Part shown: in pieces, positions 1-7,399 of the stretch
How positions within the stretch are numbered: position 1 is the stretch's first letter
Layout of the letters: every line of letters starts with the position of its first letter
Assembly: GCA_946221025.1 (NCBI GenBank)
Contig: CAMIMS010000054.1
Coordinates: 1 to 12,960 of the forward strand
Source: an uncultured Pseudoclavibacter sp.
GTDB taxonomy: Bacteria; Actinomycetota; Actinomycetes; Actinomycetales; Microbacteriaceae
Length of the DNA: 12,960 nt
Reading direction: 5' to 3'
Notes under the pieces: generated by a model
What the model saw: the letters and a program-made list of their open reading frames with translations, nothing else
Told to the model about the DNA's origin: nothing
Databases searched by the model: none
Made by a program: the position numbers and the translations under genes

Positions 1-925
1 CCTCCTCGGCCTTCGCGAAGGCCAGGTCGAGGGCGCCCGGCTCCTCCGGGTTCGGGAAATCAACGGTCGGGAATGAACCGTCGGGCTCGATCTGCTCGGC
101 GACGAGCTCCGGCTGCGGAAGGCCAATGCGCTCAAGCACGCGCGAGAAGGTCTCCCACCCCACGCCGTGCATGGGCGTGTAGGCGACCTTCAGCGGATGC
201 GGTTGCCCCGTGAACACGGCGGCGGTCGCGTCGATGTACGCCTCAATCAGCGACTCGTCGGCGATCTCGTACGCATCCGATCGCGGCAGCTCGTGCGTGC
301 GACCCGTCTGGGCGACCTCATCGATGCGCGCGGCGATCTGCGCATCCGTCGGGGCGACAATCTGCGAGCCGCCGTCGGGGCCGCCGAGGTACACCTTGTA
401 GCCGTTGTCCCACTTCGGGTTGTGGGATGCGGTCACCATCACGCCCGCGCTCGCGTTCAGGTGACGAACGGCGAACGCGAGCACCGGCGTCGGCAAACGG
501 CGGGGCAGGAGGATCGCGCGAACACCGGCGCCGGCCATGAGTTCGGCCGTGTCACGGGCGTACACATCGGAGTTGATGCGGGCGTCGTAGCCGATGACGA
601 TGCTCGCCCGCTCGCCCGCGGCGGTGCGATCGAGAATGAAGTCAGCGAGCCCGCGCGCAGCCTGCGCAACGAGCACCCGGTTCATCCGGTTCGGGCCCGC
701 GCCCTGCCGGCCACGAAGACCGGCCGTGCCGAAGCTCAGCCGACGCGAGAACCGGTCGTCGAGCTCCCGCCACGCGGCCTCATCGCCGTCGCCGACGGGG
801 GAGCCGGCCCGCTCGAGCAGCTCCTCAAGTTCGCGGCGCGTGACCTCATCCGGGTCTTGTTCGAGCCAGGCGGTGGCCGCCGAACGGAGCGCGGTTTTCA
901 GTTGCGGAGCGAGGGTGTCGGTCAC
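1..925 (-). CDS. phospho-sugar mutase (phosphoglucomutase/phosphomannomutase family), C-terminus cut by window edge
   Basis: Cytoplasmic alpha-D-phosphohexomutase that moves phosphate between C1 and C6 (or C1 and C5) of a sugar via a phosphoserine. The first 308 residues are visible. They include an N-terminal FGTAGLRG (about 65-72), the active-site loop TASHNP with the phosphorylatable Ser at about residue 167, and KWDNGYKVY directly after it. Around 280-298 there is EPDGSFPTVDFPNPEEPGA, typical of the larger two-domain mutases. Family members are about 540-590 aa, so the metal-binding DxDxDR loop and the phosphate-binding C-terminal domain lie outside the window. The GTG start at 925-923 overlaps the stop of the upstream phosphorylase gene (GTGA), so translational coupling is likely. 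Mycobacterium tuberculosis also places a mutase (pmmB) next to a purine nucleoside phosphorylase (from memory). Pairing with that enzyme suggests it converts ribose-1-P or deoxyribose-1-P to the 5-phosphate. Glucose or mannose phosphate remain possible substrates, because the sequence does not settle specificity. Confidence 0.93.
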   Translation of the reverse strand, partial: MTDTLAPQLKTALRSAATAWLEQDPDEVTRRELEELLERAGSPVGDGDEAAWRELDDRFSRRLSFGTAGLRGRQGAGPNRMNRVLVAQAARGLADFILDRTAAGERASIVIGYDARINSDVYARDTAELMAGAGVRAILLPRRLPTPVLAFAVRHLNASAGVMVTASHNPKWDNGYKVYLGGPDGGSQIVAPTDAQIAARIDEVAQTGRTHELPRSDAYEIADESLIEAYIDATAAVFTGQPHPLKVAYTPMHGVGWETFSRVLERIGLPQPELVAEQIEPDGSFPTVDFPNPEEPGALDLAFAKAEE

Positions 926-1779
926 AGCTTCACCACCACGCCGGCGAGGAACGCGGCGAGCTCTTCCTCGGCCTTCTTGCCCTCTTCGATGACCTCTTCG
1001 TGGCTGAGGGGCTGCCCGGTCACGCCCGCGGCGGGGTTCGTGATGAACGAGCAGCCGAGCACTTCCATGCCCGCCTCCCGCGCGGCAATCGCCTCGAGCG
1101 CGGTCGACATGCCCACGATGTCGCCGCCGATGGCGCGCGCCATGCGCACTTCGGCGGGGGTCTCGTAGTGGGGACCGCGGAACTGCACGTACACGCCCTC
1201 ATCCATGCCCGGGCGCACGTCGCGGGCGACCGCGCGAACGCGCTCGCTGTACAGGTCGGTCAGGTCGATGAACGTCGCGCCCTCGAGCGGCGAGTCGGCG
1301 GTGAGGTTGATGTGGTCGGAGATGAGCACGGGCGTGCCCGCCGGCCACTCGGGGCGCACACCGCCCGCGCCGTTGGTGAGCACCATGACGGACGCGCCGC
1401 ATGCGGCGGCCGTTCGCACCGAGTGCACGGTGCGGCGAACACCGTGGCCCTCGTAGTAGTGGGTGCGCGCACCGATCACGAGCGCGTGCTTGCCGTTCTC
1501 AAGCGCGATCGAGCGGATCGTGCCGACGTGCCCCTCAAGTGCGGGCTTTGAGAAGCCGGGCACGTCGCTCGCGGGGATGGATGCGATCTCCTCGCCGATG
1601 AGGTCGGCGGCTCGCCCCCATCCGGATCCGAGGGTGAGGGCAATGTCGTGCGTGGCGACGCCGGTGCGGTCAGCGATGACGGCTGCGGCGTCTCGCGCGA
1701 TTTCGAACGGGTTCGCGTTCGGGTCATCGAGCGGGTTGCCTGGCTGTGCCAGGTCGGCCGGTTGGTTTCGGTCAGACAT
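922..1779 (-). CDS. punA: purine nucleoside phosphorylase, trimeric type
   Basis: Cleaves inosine, guanosine and their deoxy forms with phosphate to give free base and (deoxy)ribose-1-phosphate, in cytoplasmic purine salvage. The 285-aa length matches the trimeric class. Visible motifs are the phosphate loop GSGWG (51-55), YYEGHG (109-113), TNGAGG (135-140), PVLISDHINLT (150-160), GPHYETPAEVRM (202-213, with the catalytic Glu at about 206), GMSTALEA (223-230) and ITNPAAG (246-252). The Asn in TNPAAG occupies the position that in mammalian-type enzymes selects 6-oxopurines, so inosine/guanosine preference is inferred. The frame stays open upstream to 2235, but homology begins only after this ATG. 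That ATG sits exactly 6 nt downstream of a TACCCT hexamer, which argues for a leaderless start. The phospho-sugar mutase gene follows with a 4-nt overlap. Confidence 0.95.
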   Translation of the reverse strand: MSDRNQPADLAQPGNPLDDPNANPFEIARDAAAVIADRTGVATHDIALTLGSGWGRAADLIGEEIASIPASDVPGFSKPALEGHVGTIRSIALENGKHALVIGARTHYYEGHGVRRTVHSVRTAAACGASVMVLTNGAGGVRPEWPAGTPVLISDHINLTADSPLEGATFIDLTDLYSERVRAVARDVRPGMDEGVYVQFRGPHYETPAEVRMARAIGGDIVGMSTALEAIAAREAGMEVLGCSFITNPAAGVTGQPLSHEEVIEEGKKAEEELAAFLAGVVVKL

Positions 1780-1785
1780 GCCGAA

Positions 1786-1791
1786 AGGGTA
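1786..1791 (-). promoter_or_regulatory. candidate -10 hexamer for leaderless transcription of the phosphorylase gene
   Basis: Read on the minus strand, TACCCT (TANNNT class) is followed by six bases (TTCGGC) and then the ATG. A transcript starting 6-7 nt after a -10 box would begin at the A of the start codon. No Shine-Dalgarno-like sequence precedes the ATG, and no good -35 hexamer lies 16-18 nt further up. Leaderless mRNAs with this geometry are common in actinobacteria. Confidence 0.5.
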
Positions 1792-1915
1792 CCCGCGGCC
1801 GCTTTCGCAATGCCGGATGCGAATCTCGTCGGTTGTCGACGGTGTGGTTGCGGCGCGTTCTCGCTCCATTGTGGAACGGTCGCGCGCATTCACCGATTGA
1901 CGGAAGAATGCTGGC

Positions 1916-3370
1916 ATGGCTTCCACCCCCGATAGCTCACCCACTAAGCACCGCATCGCCATCATCGGTGGCGGCCCCGGCGGTAACGAGGCGGCGCTCG
2001 CGGGCGCGCAGCTCGGTGCCGATGTCACGCTCATCGAACGCACGGGCGTTGGCGGGTCGGCGACGCTCACGGATGTGGTGCCCTCGAAGACCCTCATCGC
2101 GGCGGCCGAGGCGGCATCGACGTTCCGCTCGGCGGATGAGCTCGGCGTGAACTTCTTCGTGAACGACGAGCACGACAAGCCGGTCAAGCCCGATATCGCG
2201 GTGAATTTCACGAAGCTCAACCAGCGCATCCGCACCCTCGCCCAGCAGCAGTCCGACGACTACCGGCACGTGCTCGAAGAAGCCGGCGTGAAGGTCATCG
2301 AGGGAGAAGGCCGGCTCGACGGGCCGAACGCCGTGCTCATCAGTTCCGGCAAGGGCGGCAAGGACTTCGACCGCATCGAGGCCGACACGATCGTGGTCTC
2401 GGTCGGCGCGAGCCCCCGCGTGCTCGACTCGGCCCGCCCCGACGGTGAACGCATCCTCACGTGGAAGCAGCTGTACACGCTCACCGAGGTGCCCGACCAC
2501 CTGATCGTCGTGGGCTCGGGCGTGACGGGTGCCGAGTTCGCATCCGCGTATCGCCTCCTCGGTTGCGAGGTCACGCTCGTATCGAGCCGCGACCGGGTGC
2601 TGCCCGGGGAGGATCCGGATGCGGCCGATGTGATCGAAGAGGTCTTCCGCCGAAACGGGATGAACGTCATCTCCGGTCAGCGCGCCGAGAAGGTCGTGCG
2701 CGACGGCGATGAGGTTGTCGCCACGCTTTCGGATGGTCGCGAGGTGCGCGGTTCGCACTGCCTCATGGCGGTCGGTTCGACCCCGAATACCGAGGGGCTC
2801 GGGCTTGAAGAGGCTGGGGTGCAGCTCGCGGATTCGGGTCACATCATCGTCAACTCGGTCGCCCGCACGAGCGTGCCGAACGTGTACGCCGCCGGTGACT
2901 GCACGAACTTCTTCCCGCTCGCCTCCGTCGCCGCCCAGCAGGGTCGCGCTGCGGTGTTCCACGCGCTCGGCGATGAGGTGCGGCCGATCAACCTGCGAAA
3001 CGTCGCCTCGAACGTGTTCACCTACCCGGAGATCGCGACGGTCGGATGGCAGCAGAAGTCGATCGAGGAGGGTGCCCGCGAGGGACGCATCCAGAAGATC
3101 GACCTGAAGCACAACGCCCGCGCGAAAATGCAGGGCTTCCGCGACGGGTTCGTGAAGATCATTACCGGGCGCGACCAGGGCATCATCATTGGCGCCGTCG
3201 TGGTGGCACCGCGCGCATCCGAGTTGATCCTGCCGCTGTCGATCGCGATCGAGCAGCGCCTGACGGTCGACCAGTTCGCCCGCGGCTGGGCCGCATACCC
3301 GTCGCTGTCGAGCTCGGTGGTCGATCTCGCGCGCTCGATGCACGTGCCGCAGTCGACGTTCACGCGCTAG
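1916..3370 (+). CDS. lpdA: LpdA-type FAD/NAD(P)H flavoprotein reductase (disulfide reductase family without redox cysteines)
   Basis: A 484-aa member of the lipoamide dehydrogenase/flavoprotein disulfide reductase fold, most like actinobacterial LpdA, for which NAD(P)H:quinone reductase activity is reported. The N-terminal FAD site is IAIIGGGPGGNEAA (14-27). A second dinucleotide fold, LIVVGSGVTGAEFASAY, lies near residue 200. VYAAGDCTNFFPLA is the second FAD motif, and a C-terminal dimerisation domain follows. Where lipoamide dehydrogenases have GGTCLNVGCIPSK, this protein reads GGSATLTDVVPSK (46-58), so both redox Cys are replaced (Ala49, Val54). The C-terminal HxHPTxxE catalytic dyad is replaced by AAYPSLSS. 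It therefore cannot work as a lipoamide dehydrogenase, and a one-step hydride transfer to a quinone or similar acceptor is the inference. GGAAGA at 1902-1907, 8 nt before the ATG, is a suitable ribosome site. It is divergent from the phosphorylase gene, and its stop overlaps the next gene by one base. Confidence 0.9.
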   Translation: MASTPDSSPTKHRIAIIGGGPGGNEAALAGAQLGADVTLIERTGVGGSATLTDVVPSKTLIAAAEAASTFRSADELGVNFFVNDEHDKPVKPDIAVNFTKLNQRIRTLAQQQSDDYRHVLEEAGVKVIEGEGRLDGPNAVLISSGKGGKDFDRIEADTIVVSVGASPRVLDSARPDGERILTWKQLYTLTEVPDHLIVVGSGVTGAEFASAYRLLGCEVTLVSSRDRVLPGEDPDAADVIEEVFRRNGMNVISGQRAEKVVRDGDEVVATLSDGREVRGSHCLMAVGSTPNTEGLGLEEAGVQLADSGHIIVNSVARTSVPNVYAAGDCTNFFPLASVAAQQGRAAVFHALGDEVRPINLRNVASNVFTYPEIATVGWQQKSIEEGAREGRIQKIDLKHNARAKMQGFRDGFVKIITGRDQGIIIGAVVVAPRASELILPLSIAIEQRLTVDQFARGWAAYPSLSSSVVDLARSMHVPQSTFTR

Positions 3371-4329
3371 TGCGGGTCGTGTTCTCGCATCAATCCAGTG
3401 CGTTGCCTCGTCGCCTCGCAGGGGTAGCGCTCACCGTGGCCTCGGCGGTGCTCTCCGTGTCGCTTGCGGGGTGCGCGATCGCTGGGTCGCCAACATCGAG
3501 TGACGACAGCGTCGAATTCGGGACTATCCAGCGCCCTGACGATGACGGTTCGGCCCCGGATGGGGCGAACCCCGCTCCCGGTCAGCAGGGCGGTGGCGAC
3601 GAGTGGCTGCAACCCCCGGCGGGGGCCGCGTTCGACTACCAGGTCGGTGGTGCATTCGCTCCACCCGCGGGTGTTCGCGTGGTCGTGCGGGAGGTCACGA
3701 GCCCACCGGCGGGTTTGGGGTACGACATCTGCTCCGTGAACGGGTTCCAGGCCGCGGTTCGCGAGGAGCCGCTCGAGCGGGTCCCGGAGCTGCTCCTGCG
3801 CGATGAGTCTGGCGAGCCCATCACGGATGAAGGCTGGTCGCAGGGGTACTTCTACGACATTTCGTCGTCCGAGAAGCGCGCCGCTGTGCTCGAGCATCTT
3901 CGGCCGCAATTCGAGGCGTGCGCGAAGGCTGGCTTTCACGCGATCGAGGTCACCGACTTCGATTCGTTCGAGCGTGCATTCGGGATGATCATCGAGGACG
4001 ACAACTTCGCGCTCGCGCGGGGGTATGTCGTCCTCGCGCACGAGCTCGGGCTCGCGATCGCGCAGAAGAACACGCCGCAGTATGCGGCCGAGCTGCGCGC
4101 TATGGGTTTCGACTTTGTGATCAGCGACCTGTGCGGCTGGTACGACGAGTGCGACGAGTACACCGCGCACTACCCGGTGGTGTTCAACATCGAGCACGCC
4201 GACACAACGACGGCTATTTCATGGATCTCGATGTGTCGGAAGAAGCCGGATGGGGTCGAAATGATCGTGCGCGACCCCGAGTTCGTCGCCGCAGATCGAC
4301 CGGGGTACTTCTATCGAACATGCTCCTGA
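3370..4329 (+). CDS. lipoprotein with glycoside hydrolase family 114-like (endo-alpha-1,4-polygalactosaminidase-like) domain
   Basis: A 319-aa exported lipoprotein. Arg14-Arg15 and a hydrophobic stretch end in the lipobox LAGC with the lipidated Cys at residue 35. A Gly/Ser/Asp/Pro-rich linker follows (about 36-77), then a single catalytic domain (about 78-319). GH114-like landmarks are YDICSVNGFQ (118-127), WSQGYFYDIS (156-165), FHAIEVTDFDSF (189-200) with a candidate acidic residue Glu193, AIAQKNTPQYA (229-239) and FDFVISDLCGWYDECDEY (247-264). Known members hydrolyse alpha-1,4-linked galactosamine polymers; the substrate here is unknown. The GTG start at 3370 forms TAGTG with the lpdA stop. 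There is no Shine-Dalgarno sequence, so it is probably translated by coupling; an alternative GTG lies at 3379. The longer in-frame extension back to 3046 lies inside lpdA and is not real. Confidence 0.8.
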   Translation: MRVVFSHQSSALPRRLAGVALTVASAVLSVSLAGCAIAGSPTSSDDSVEFGTIQRPDDDGSAPDGANPAPGQQGGGDEWLQPPAGAAFDYQVGGAFAPPAGVRVVVREVTSPPAGLGYDICSVNGFQAAVREEPLERVPELLLRDESGEPITDEGWSQGYFYDISSSEKRAAVLEHLRPQFEACAKAGFHAIEVTDFDSFERAFGMIIEDDNFALARGYVVLAHELGLAIAQKNTPQYAAELRAMGFDFVISDLCGWYDECDEYTAHYPVVFNIEHADTTTAISWISMCRKKPDGVEMIVRDPEFVAADRPGYFYRTCS

Positions 4330-4434
4330 CGCACTGGCGACCTCGCTGAGACCGGGTGGGGGTCGCCGGGGCCGCCCCAGTGACGGTGCCCTCGCGCGCC
4401 TACCGGGCACGTGAACCGGGGCGCGTGAACCGAA

Positions 4435-4475
4435 ATGGCCCTTGGGGCGCCGAACACCGCCATCCCAAGGGCCAT
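4435..4475. terminator. hairpin between convergent genes, possible bidirectional terminator
   Basis: ATGGCCCTTGGG at 4435-4446 and its exact complement CCCAAGGGCCAT at 4464-4475 form a perfect 12-bp stem with a 17-nt loop. It lies in the 181-nt gap between two convergent genes ending at 4329 and 4511. No run of T follows on either strand, so it is not a textbook intrinsic terminator; U-tract-poor hairpins are usual in GC-rich actinobacteria. A weaker 7-bp stem (GGCGACC at 4336-4342 with GGTCGCC at 4361-4367) lies nearer the end of the lipoprotein gene. The rest of the gap holds nothing else I can identify. Confidence 0.6.
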
Positions 4476-4510
4476 CTCGCATCCGCCCCGATGGGCGTTC
4501 GTCGTGCGGC

Positions 4511-5311
4511 CTACGACACCGACTGGAGGAACGCTCGGGTGCGCTGCTGCTGCGGGTTGTCGATGACCTCGGCGGGGCTTCCCGCCTCCACCACGACACC
4601 GTCAGCCATGAACACGACCTTGTCGGCGACGGAGCGTGCGAAGCCGATCTCGTGCGTGACCACGATCATCGTCATGCCCCGGGCGGCGAGGTCGCGCATG
4701 ACCGCGAGCACATCGCCAACGAGTTCCGGGTCGAGGGCCGAGGTCGGCTCATCAAAGAGCATCAGCTCCGGATCCATCGCGAGCGAGCGGGCGATCGCGG
4801 CGCGCTGCTGCTGACCGCCCGAGAGCTGCGCCGGGTAGTGGTTCTCGAATGCGGCAAGGCCCACCTGGTTGAGCAGGTCCCGCGCACGCGCGATGGCCTT
4901 GTCCTTCGGCACCTTTCGCACGCCGATCGGGGCTTCGATGATGTTCTCGAGCGCCGTCATGTGCGGGAAGAGGTTGAACTTTTGGAAGACCATGCCGATG
5001 GGGGCGCGCTGCTTGGCGATCTCCTTCGGCGGAAGTTCGTGCAGCACGGTGCCCTTGAGTCGGTAGCCCATGAGCTCATCGCCAACGCGGATGAGGCCGC
5101 CGTCGATGGTTTCCAAGTGGTTCACGCAGCGAAGCAGCGTCGACTTGCCCGAGCCCGAGGGACCCAGCAGCACCACGACCTCTCCTCGGCCAACCTGCAG
5201 GTCGATGCCCTTGAGCACTTCGTGGTCGCCGTATCGCTTGCGCACGCCCTGAATGTCGACGAGCACATCGCGGCTCGTGTTGGCGGTGTTCGCAGTTGCC
5301 GAAGCGCTCAT
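4511..5311 (-). CDS. polar amino acid ABC importer, ATP-binding subunit (GlnQ family)
   Basis: A 266-aa ATPase that drives uptake through the permease encoded just upstream. All nucleotide-site motifs are intact: Walker A GPSGSGKST (50-58), Q-loop VFQKFN (108-113), signature LSGGQQQR (163-170), Walker B LMLFDEPTSALDPE (183-196) and the switch His in VTHE (218-221). The LRCVNHLE stretch and overall length match the GlnQ/ArtP/HisP group. The first 14 residues are a low-complexity Ser/Ala/Thr/Asn extension. The ATG overlaps the permease stop (ATGA), with GGAAGGA 8 nt ahead as ribosome site. It is the last gene of the importer unit and ends before the shared hairpin. Which amino acid is carried cannot be read from the ATPase. 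Confidence 0.95.
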   Translation of the reverse strand: MSASATANTANTSRDVLVDIQGVRKRYGDHEVLKGIDLQVGRGEVVVLLGPSGSGKSTLLRCVNHLETIDGGLIRVGDELMGYRLKGTVLHELPPKEIAKQRAPIGMVFQKFNLFPHMTALENIIEAPIGVRKVPKDKAIARARDLLNQVGLAAFENHYPAQLSGGQQQRAAIARSLAMDPELMLFDEPTSALDPELVGDVLAVMRDLAARGMTMIVVTHEIGFARSVADKVVFMADGVVVEAGSPAEVIDNPQQQRTRAFLQSVS

Positions 5312-6372
5312 CGAACTCGTCCTTCCTCGTCGGTGCCGGCCTGACCCTCGGTCGTCGCGCCAGCTTCGTTCGCGGCCGTCGAACCCGCATCCGTGGCCGC
5401 CGGAGCAGCCGCGGCCGAGCCCTGAACGGTCTTCATTGACCCGGTCTGGGTGCGGACCGTGCGAAGGGTCTTCGTGAACACGTCTTCGCGCACCGTGCGC
5501 GATGAGCCGCGACCGAAGCGCACCTCGAGGTAGTGCTGCGGGATGGAGAGCACCGAGGTCATGAACAGGTACCAGATGCTCACCACGATCAGCAGCTCGA
5601 CCTGTTTGAGGTTCTGCGCCGAAATGAGCGTCGCCTGCGTGTACAGCTCGAGCACCGCGATCACCGAGAGCAGCGACGTGTTCTTCAGCATCGAGATGAG
5701 CTCATTGCCCATCGGCGGGATGATCACGCGCATCGCCTGCGGCAGCAGCACCCGGCGGAACGTGTACTGCGGGGTCATGCCGAGGGACGCCGCGGCCTCG
5801 CCCTGACCCTCATCCACCGAGAGCATGCCCGAGCGCACAATCTCGGCCGAGTACGCGGCCTGGTTGAGCGTGAGCGCGAGGGTGCCCGCGACGAACGCGG
5901 GAAGCAGCAGGTTCGTCGGTACCGACCAGAACTCGATGTCGGTGAAGGGGATGCCGATGGTGATGCGCTGGTAGAGAAGGCCCAGGTACCCCCACAGCAC
6001 CACCTGCACCAGCAGCGGCGTTCCGCGGAAGGCCCAAATGTAGAACGCGGCGAAGATGCTCAGCACCGGGTTGTCCGACATGCGCATCGCGGTGAGGATC
6101 ACCGCGAGCAGCGACGAAACGATCATCGCGAGCACCGTGATGAGGATCGTGATGCCAACACCGCTGAGAATGCGCGGATCGAACAGGTGCTGCGCGATGG
6201 CCGCGTAGTCGAGGTTCTCGTTCGTGAGCAGCGAGTGAAGCATCACGATCGCGAAGAAGATCAGGATGACTGCCAGCACGATGCGACCGGGGTGGCGCAG
6301 CGGTTTGACGGTCAATTCATCGGGGTTCACGCGCGGCGTTTCGGTAGCCGCGGTCACGGATTGCGCTGTCAT
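5308..6372 (-). CDS. polar amino acid ABC importer, permease subunit (HisM/GlnP family)
   Basis: A 354-aa integral membrane protein with an N-terminal cytosolic segment and roughly five to six hydrophobic segments: near 30-50, 71-95, 101-113, 119-134, 154-172 and 257-277. The EAA loop that docks on the ATPase is EAAASLGMTPQYTFRRVLLPQA (192-213), and AFRGTPLLVQ (114-123) is typical of the His/Glu/Gln/Arg permease family. After the last membrane segment a tail of about 65 residues (287-354) begins basic and becomes Ala/Thr/Gly-rich and acidic; most bacterial relatives end soon after the last helix. A single permease gene implies a homodimeric channel. The start lies 3 nt after the binding-protein stop, with GGAG at 6382-6379 placed 6 nt before the ATG. 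Its stop overlaps the ATPase start. Confidence 0.94.
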   Translation of the reverse strand: MTAQSVTAATETPRVNPDELTVKPLRHPGRIVLAVILIFFAIVMLHSLLTNENLDYAAIAQHLFDPRILSGVGITILITVLAMIVSSLLAVILTAMRMSDNPVLSIFAAFYIWAFRGTPLLVQVVLWGYLGLLYQRITIGIPFTDIEFWSVPTNLLLPAFVAGTLALTLNQAAYSAEIVRSGMLSVDEGQGEAAASLGMTPQYTFRRVLLPQAMRVIIPPMGNELISMLKNTSLLSVIAVLELYTQATLISAQNLKQVELLIVVSIWYLFMTSVLSIPQHYLEVRFGRGSSRTVREDVFTKTLRTVRTQTGSMKTVQGSAAAAPAATDAGSTAANEAGATTEGQAGTDEEGRVR

Positions 6373-6375
6373 TTC

Positions 6376-7308
6376 TTACTCCGTTGCCTGGTTGATGCCG
6401 GCAGCTTCGACCTTGAACTGGGTCATCTTGTACTTCTCGAGCAGCCGCGCGTACGTGCCGTCGTCGATGATGGCCTGGAACGCGAGTCGAATGGCTTCTT
6501 CGAGACCTTCGTGCTTCTTGAGCATCCCGATGCCGGTGTAGACCGGTTCGAACCCCTTGGGGTTGTTCGGGTCGACGACCACTTCGAGCTGACCGCTCGC
6601 GCCGAGCGTGTCGATCATGTACTGCGCGATGGGGGAGTCGGTCATCGTGCTCACGACGTTTCCGGCGCGAAGGGCGGTGAGCGCGTCGTTGACCGTTGGT
6701 ACCTCGATGATGTTCACCGGGGACTTGCCCTCGGCCTCGCACTTTTCAGACTGCTCCGCGAGCAGTTCGCTCGTGGTCGAGGCCTTCTGCGACCCAACGT
6801 TCAAACCGCACAGCGACGACATATCGGTGATGTTGTGCGGGTTGCCGGTGGCGACCACGAGGCTGAACCCGGCGTAGAGGTAGTCGACGAAGTTCAGCAC
6901 CTGCTGACGCTCGACGGTGTCGTTCATGCCCGAGAGGATGAGGTCGTTCACGCCTGCCTGAAGCGACGGAATGACCGAGTCGAAGGCCTGCTTCTTCACG
7001 CTCACGGGAATGCCGAGCTTCTCACCGAGCGCGTAGCCGAGCTCGACGTCAAGCCCGGTGAACCCGCCGCTCTCGTCGATGAGCGCGAACGGGGGGTAGG
7101 GCAGGTCGATCGCGACGTTGATGATGCCCGCGTCGCGGAACTCCTGCGGGAGCGCTGCGGCCGCGGCCTCGTCGATGCCCGTGGTGATGGGCTCTCGCGG
7201 GCCAATGCCAAGCGATGCGCATCCGGTGAGCGCGAGCATGGCGCTTGCGACACCGAGGGCGAGTGCGCCGCGCGCACGGCGGGCGATCGATCGGGTCGAT
7301 CCGTTCAT
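6376..7308 (-). CDS. polar amino acid ABC importer, substrate-binding lipoprotein
   Basis: A 310-aa extracytoplasmic binding protein of family 3 (HisJ/GlnH type). RRAR, a hydrophobic core and the lipobox LTGC put the lipid-anchored Cys at residue 30. The mature domain opens with INVAIDLPYPPFALIDESGGFTGLDVEL, the classic family start, and continues through FDSVIPSLQAGVNDLILSGMNDTVERQQ and STMTDSPIAQYM. Two Cys in LCGLNVG and EKCEAEG are spaced like the disulfide of related actinobacterial proteins. The frame remains open to 7512, but only the ATG at 7308 gives a signal peptide and has a ribosome site (GGAGAGGA at 7321-7314, 5 nt away). First gene of the importer unit, 91 nt downstream of the lysA-like gene on the same strand. 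The ligand is unknown; the neighbouring decarboxylase makes a basic or diamino acid a reasonable guess. Confidence 0.93.
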   Translation of the reverse strand: MNGSTRSIARRARGALALGVASAMLALTGCASLGIGPREPITTGIDEAAAAALPQEFRDAGIINVAIDLPYPPFALIDESGGFTGLDVELGYALGEKLGIPVSVKKQAFDSVIPSLQAGVNDLILSGMNDTVERQQVLNFVDYLYAGFSLVVATGNPHNITDMSSLCGLNVGSQKASTTSELLAEQSEKCEAEGKSPVNIIEVPTVNDALTALRAGNVVSTMTDSPIAQYMIDTLGASGQLEVVVDPNNPKGFEPVYTGIGMLKKHEGLEEAIRLAFQAIIDDGTYARLLEKYKMTQFKVEAAGINQATE

Positions 7309-7399
7309 ATGCGTCCTCTCCGTTGAGGCTGTGCGGGTCGTGATTTCGGTCAGGGTCGGGCCGTCGGTGGGGTGGCCCGTGCCAATGGGTGCCCTCACC

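Noticed and set aside
1780..2235. N-terminal extension of the phosphorylase reading frame
   Set aside because: The extra 152 residues are antisense to lpdA and cross the divergent promoter region. Phosphorylase homology and a leaderless-type -10 box support the start at 1779.
1937..3343. Long minus-strand open frame opposite lpdA
   Set aside because: Shadow of lpdA with no motif of its own; lpdA has complete FAD and NAD folds on the other strand.
4405..4432. Imperfect tandem repeat (GGGCACGTGAACC then GGGCGCGTGAACC) near the convergent junction
   Set aside because: Only two short imperfect units with no link to a known site; too little to call a feature.
5533..7326. Long plus-strand open frame (about 600 codons) across the importer genes
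   Set aside because: Antisense to the well-supported permease and binding-protein genes; the composition is Arg/His/Asp-rich and low in hydrophobic residues.
7309..7399. Riboswitch or terminator in the gap between the decarboxylase and binding-protein genes
   Set aside because: Apart from the ribosome site at 7314-7321, I find no strong stem and no recognisable aptamer core. The possible GGGTG/CACCC pairing is too short.
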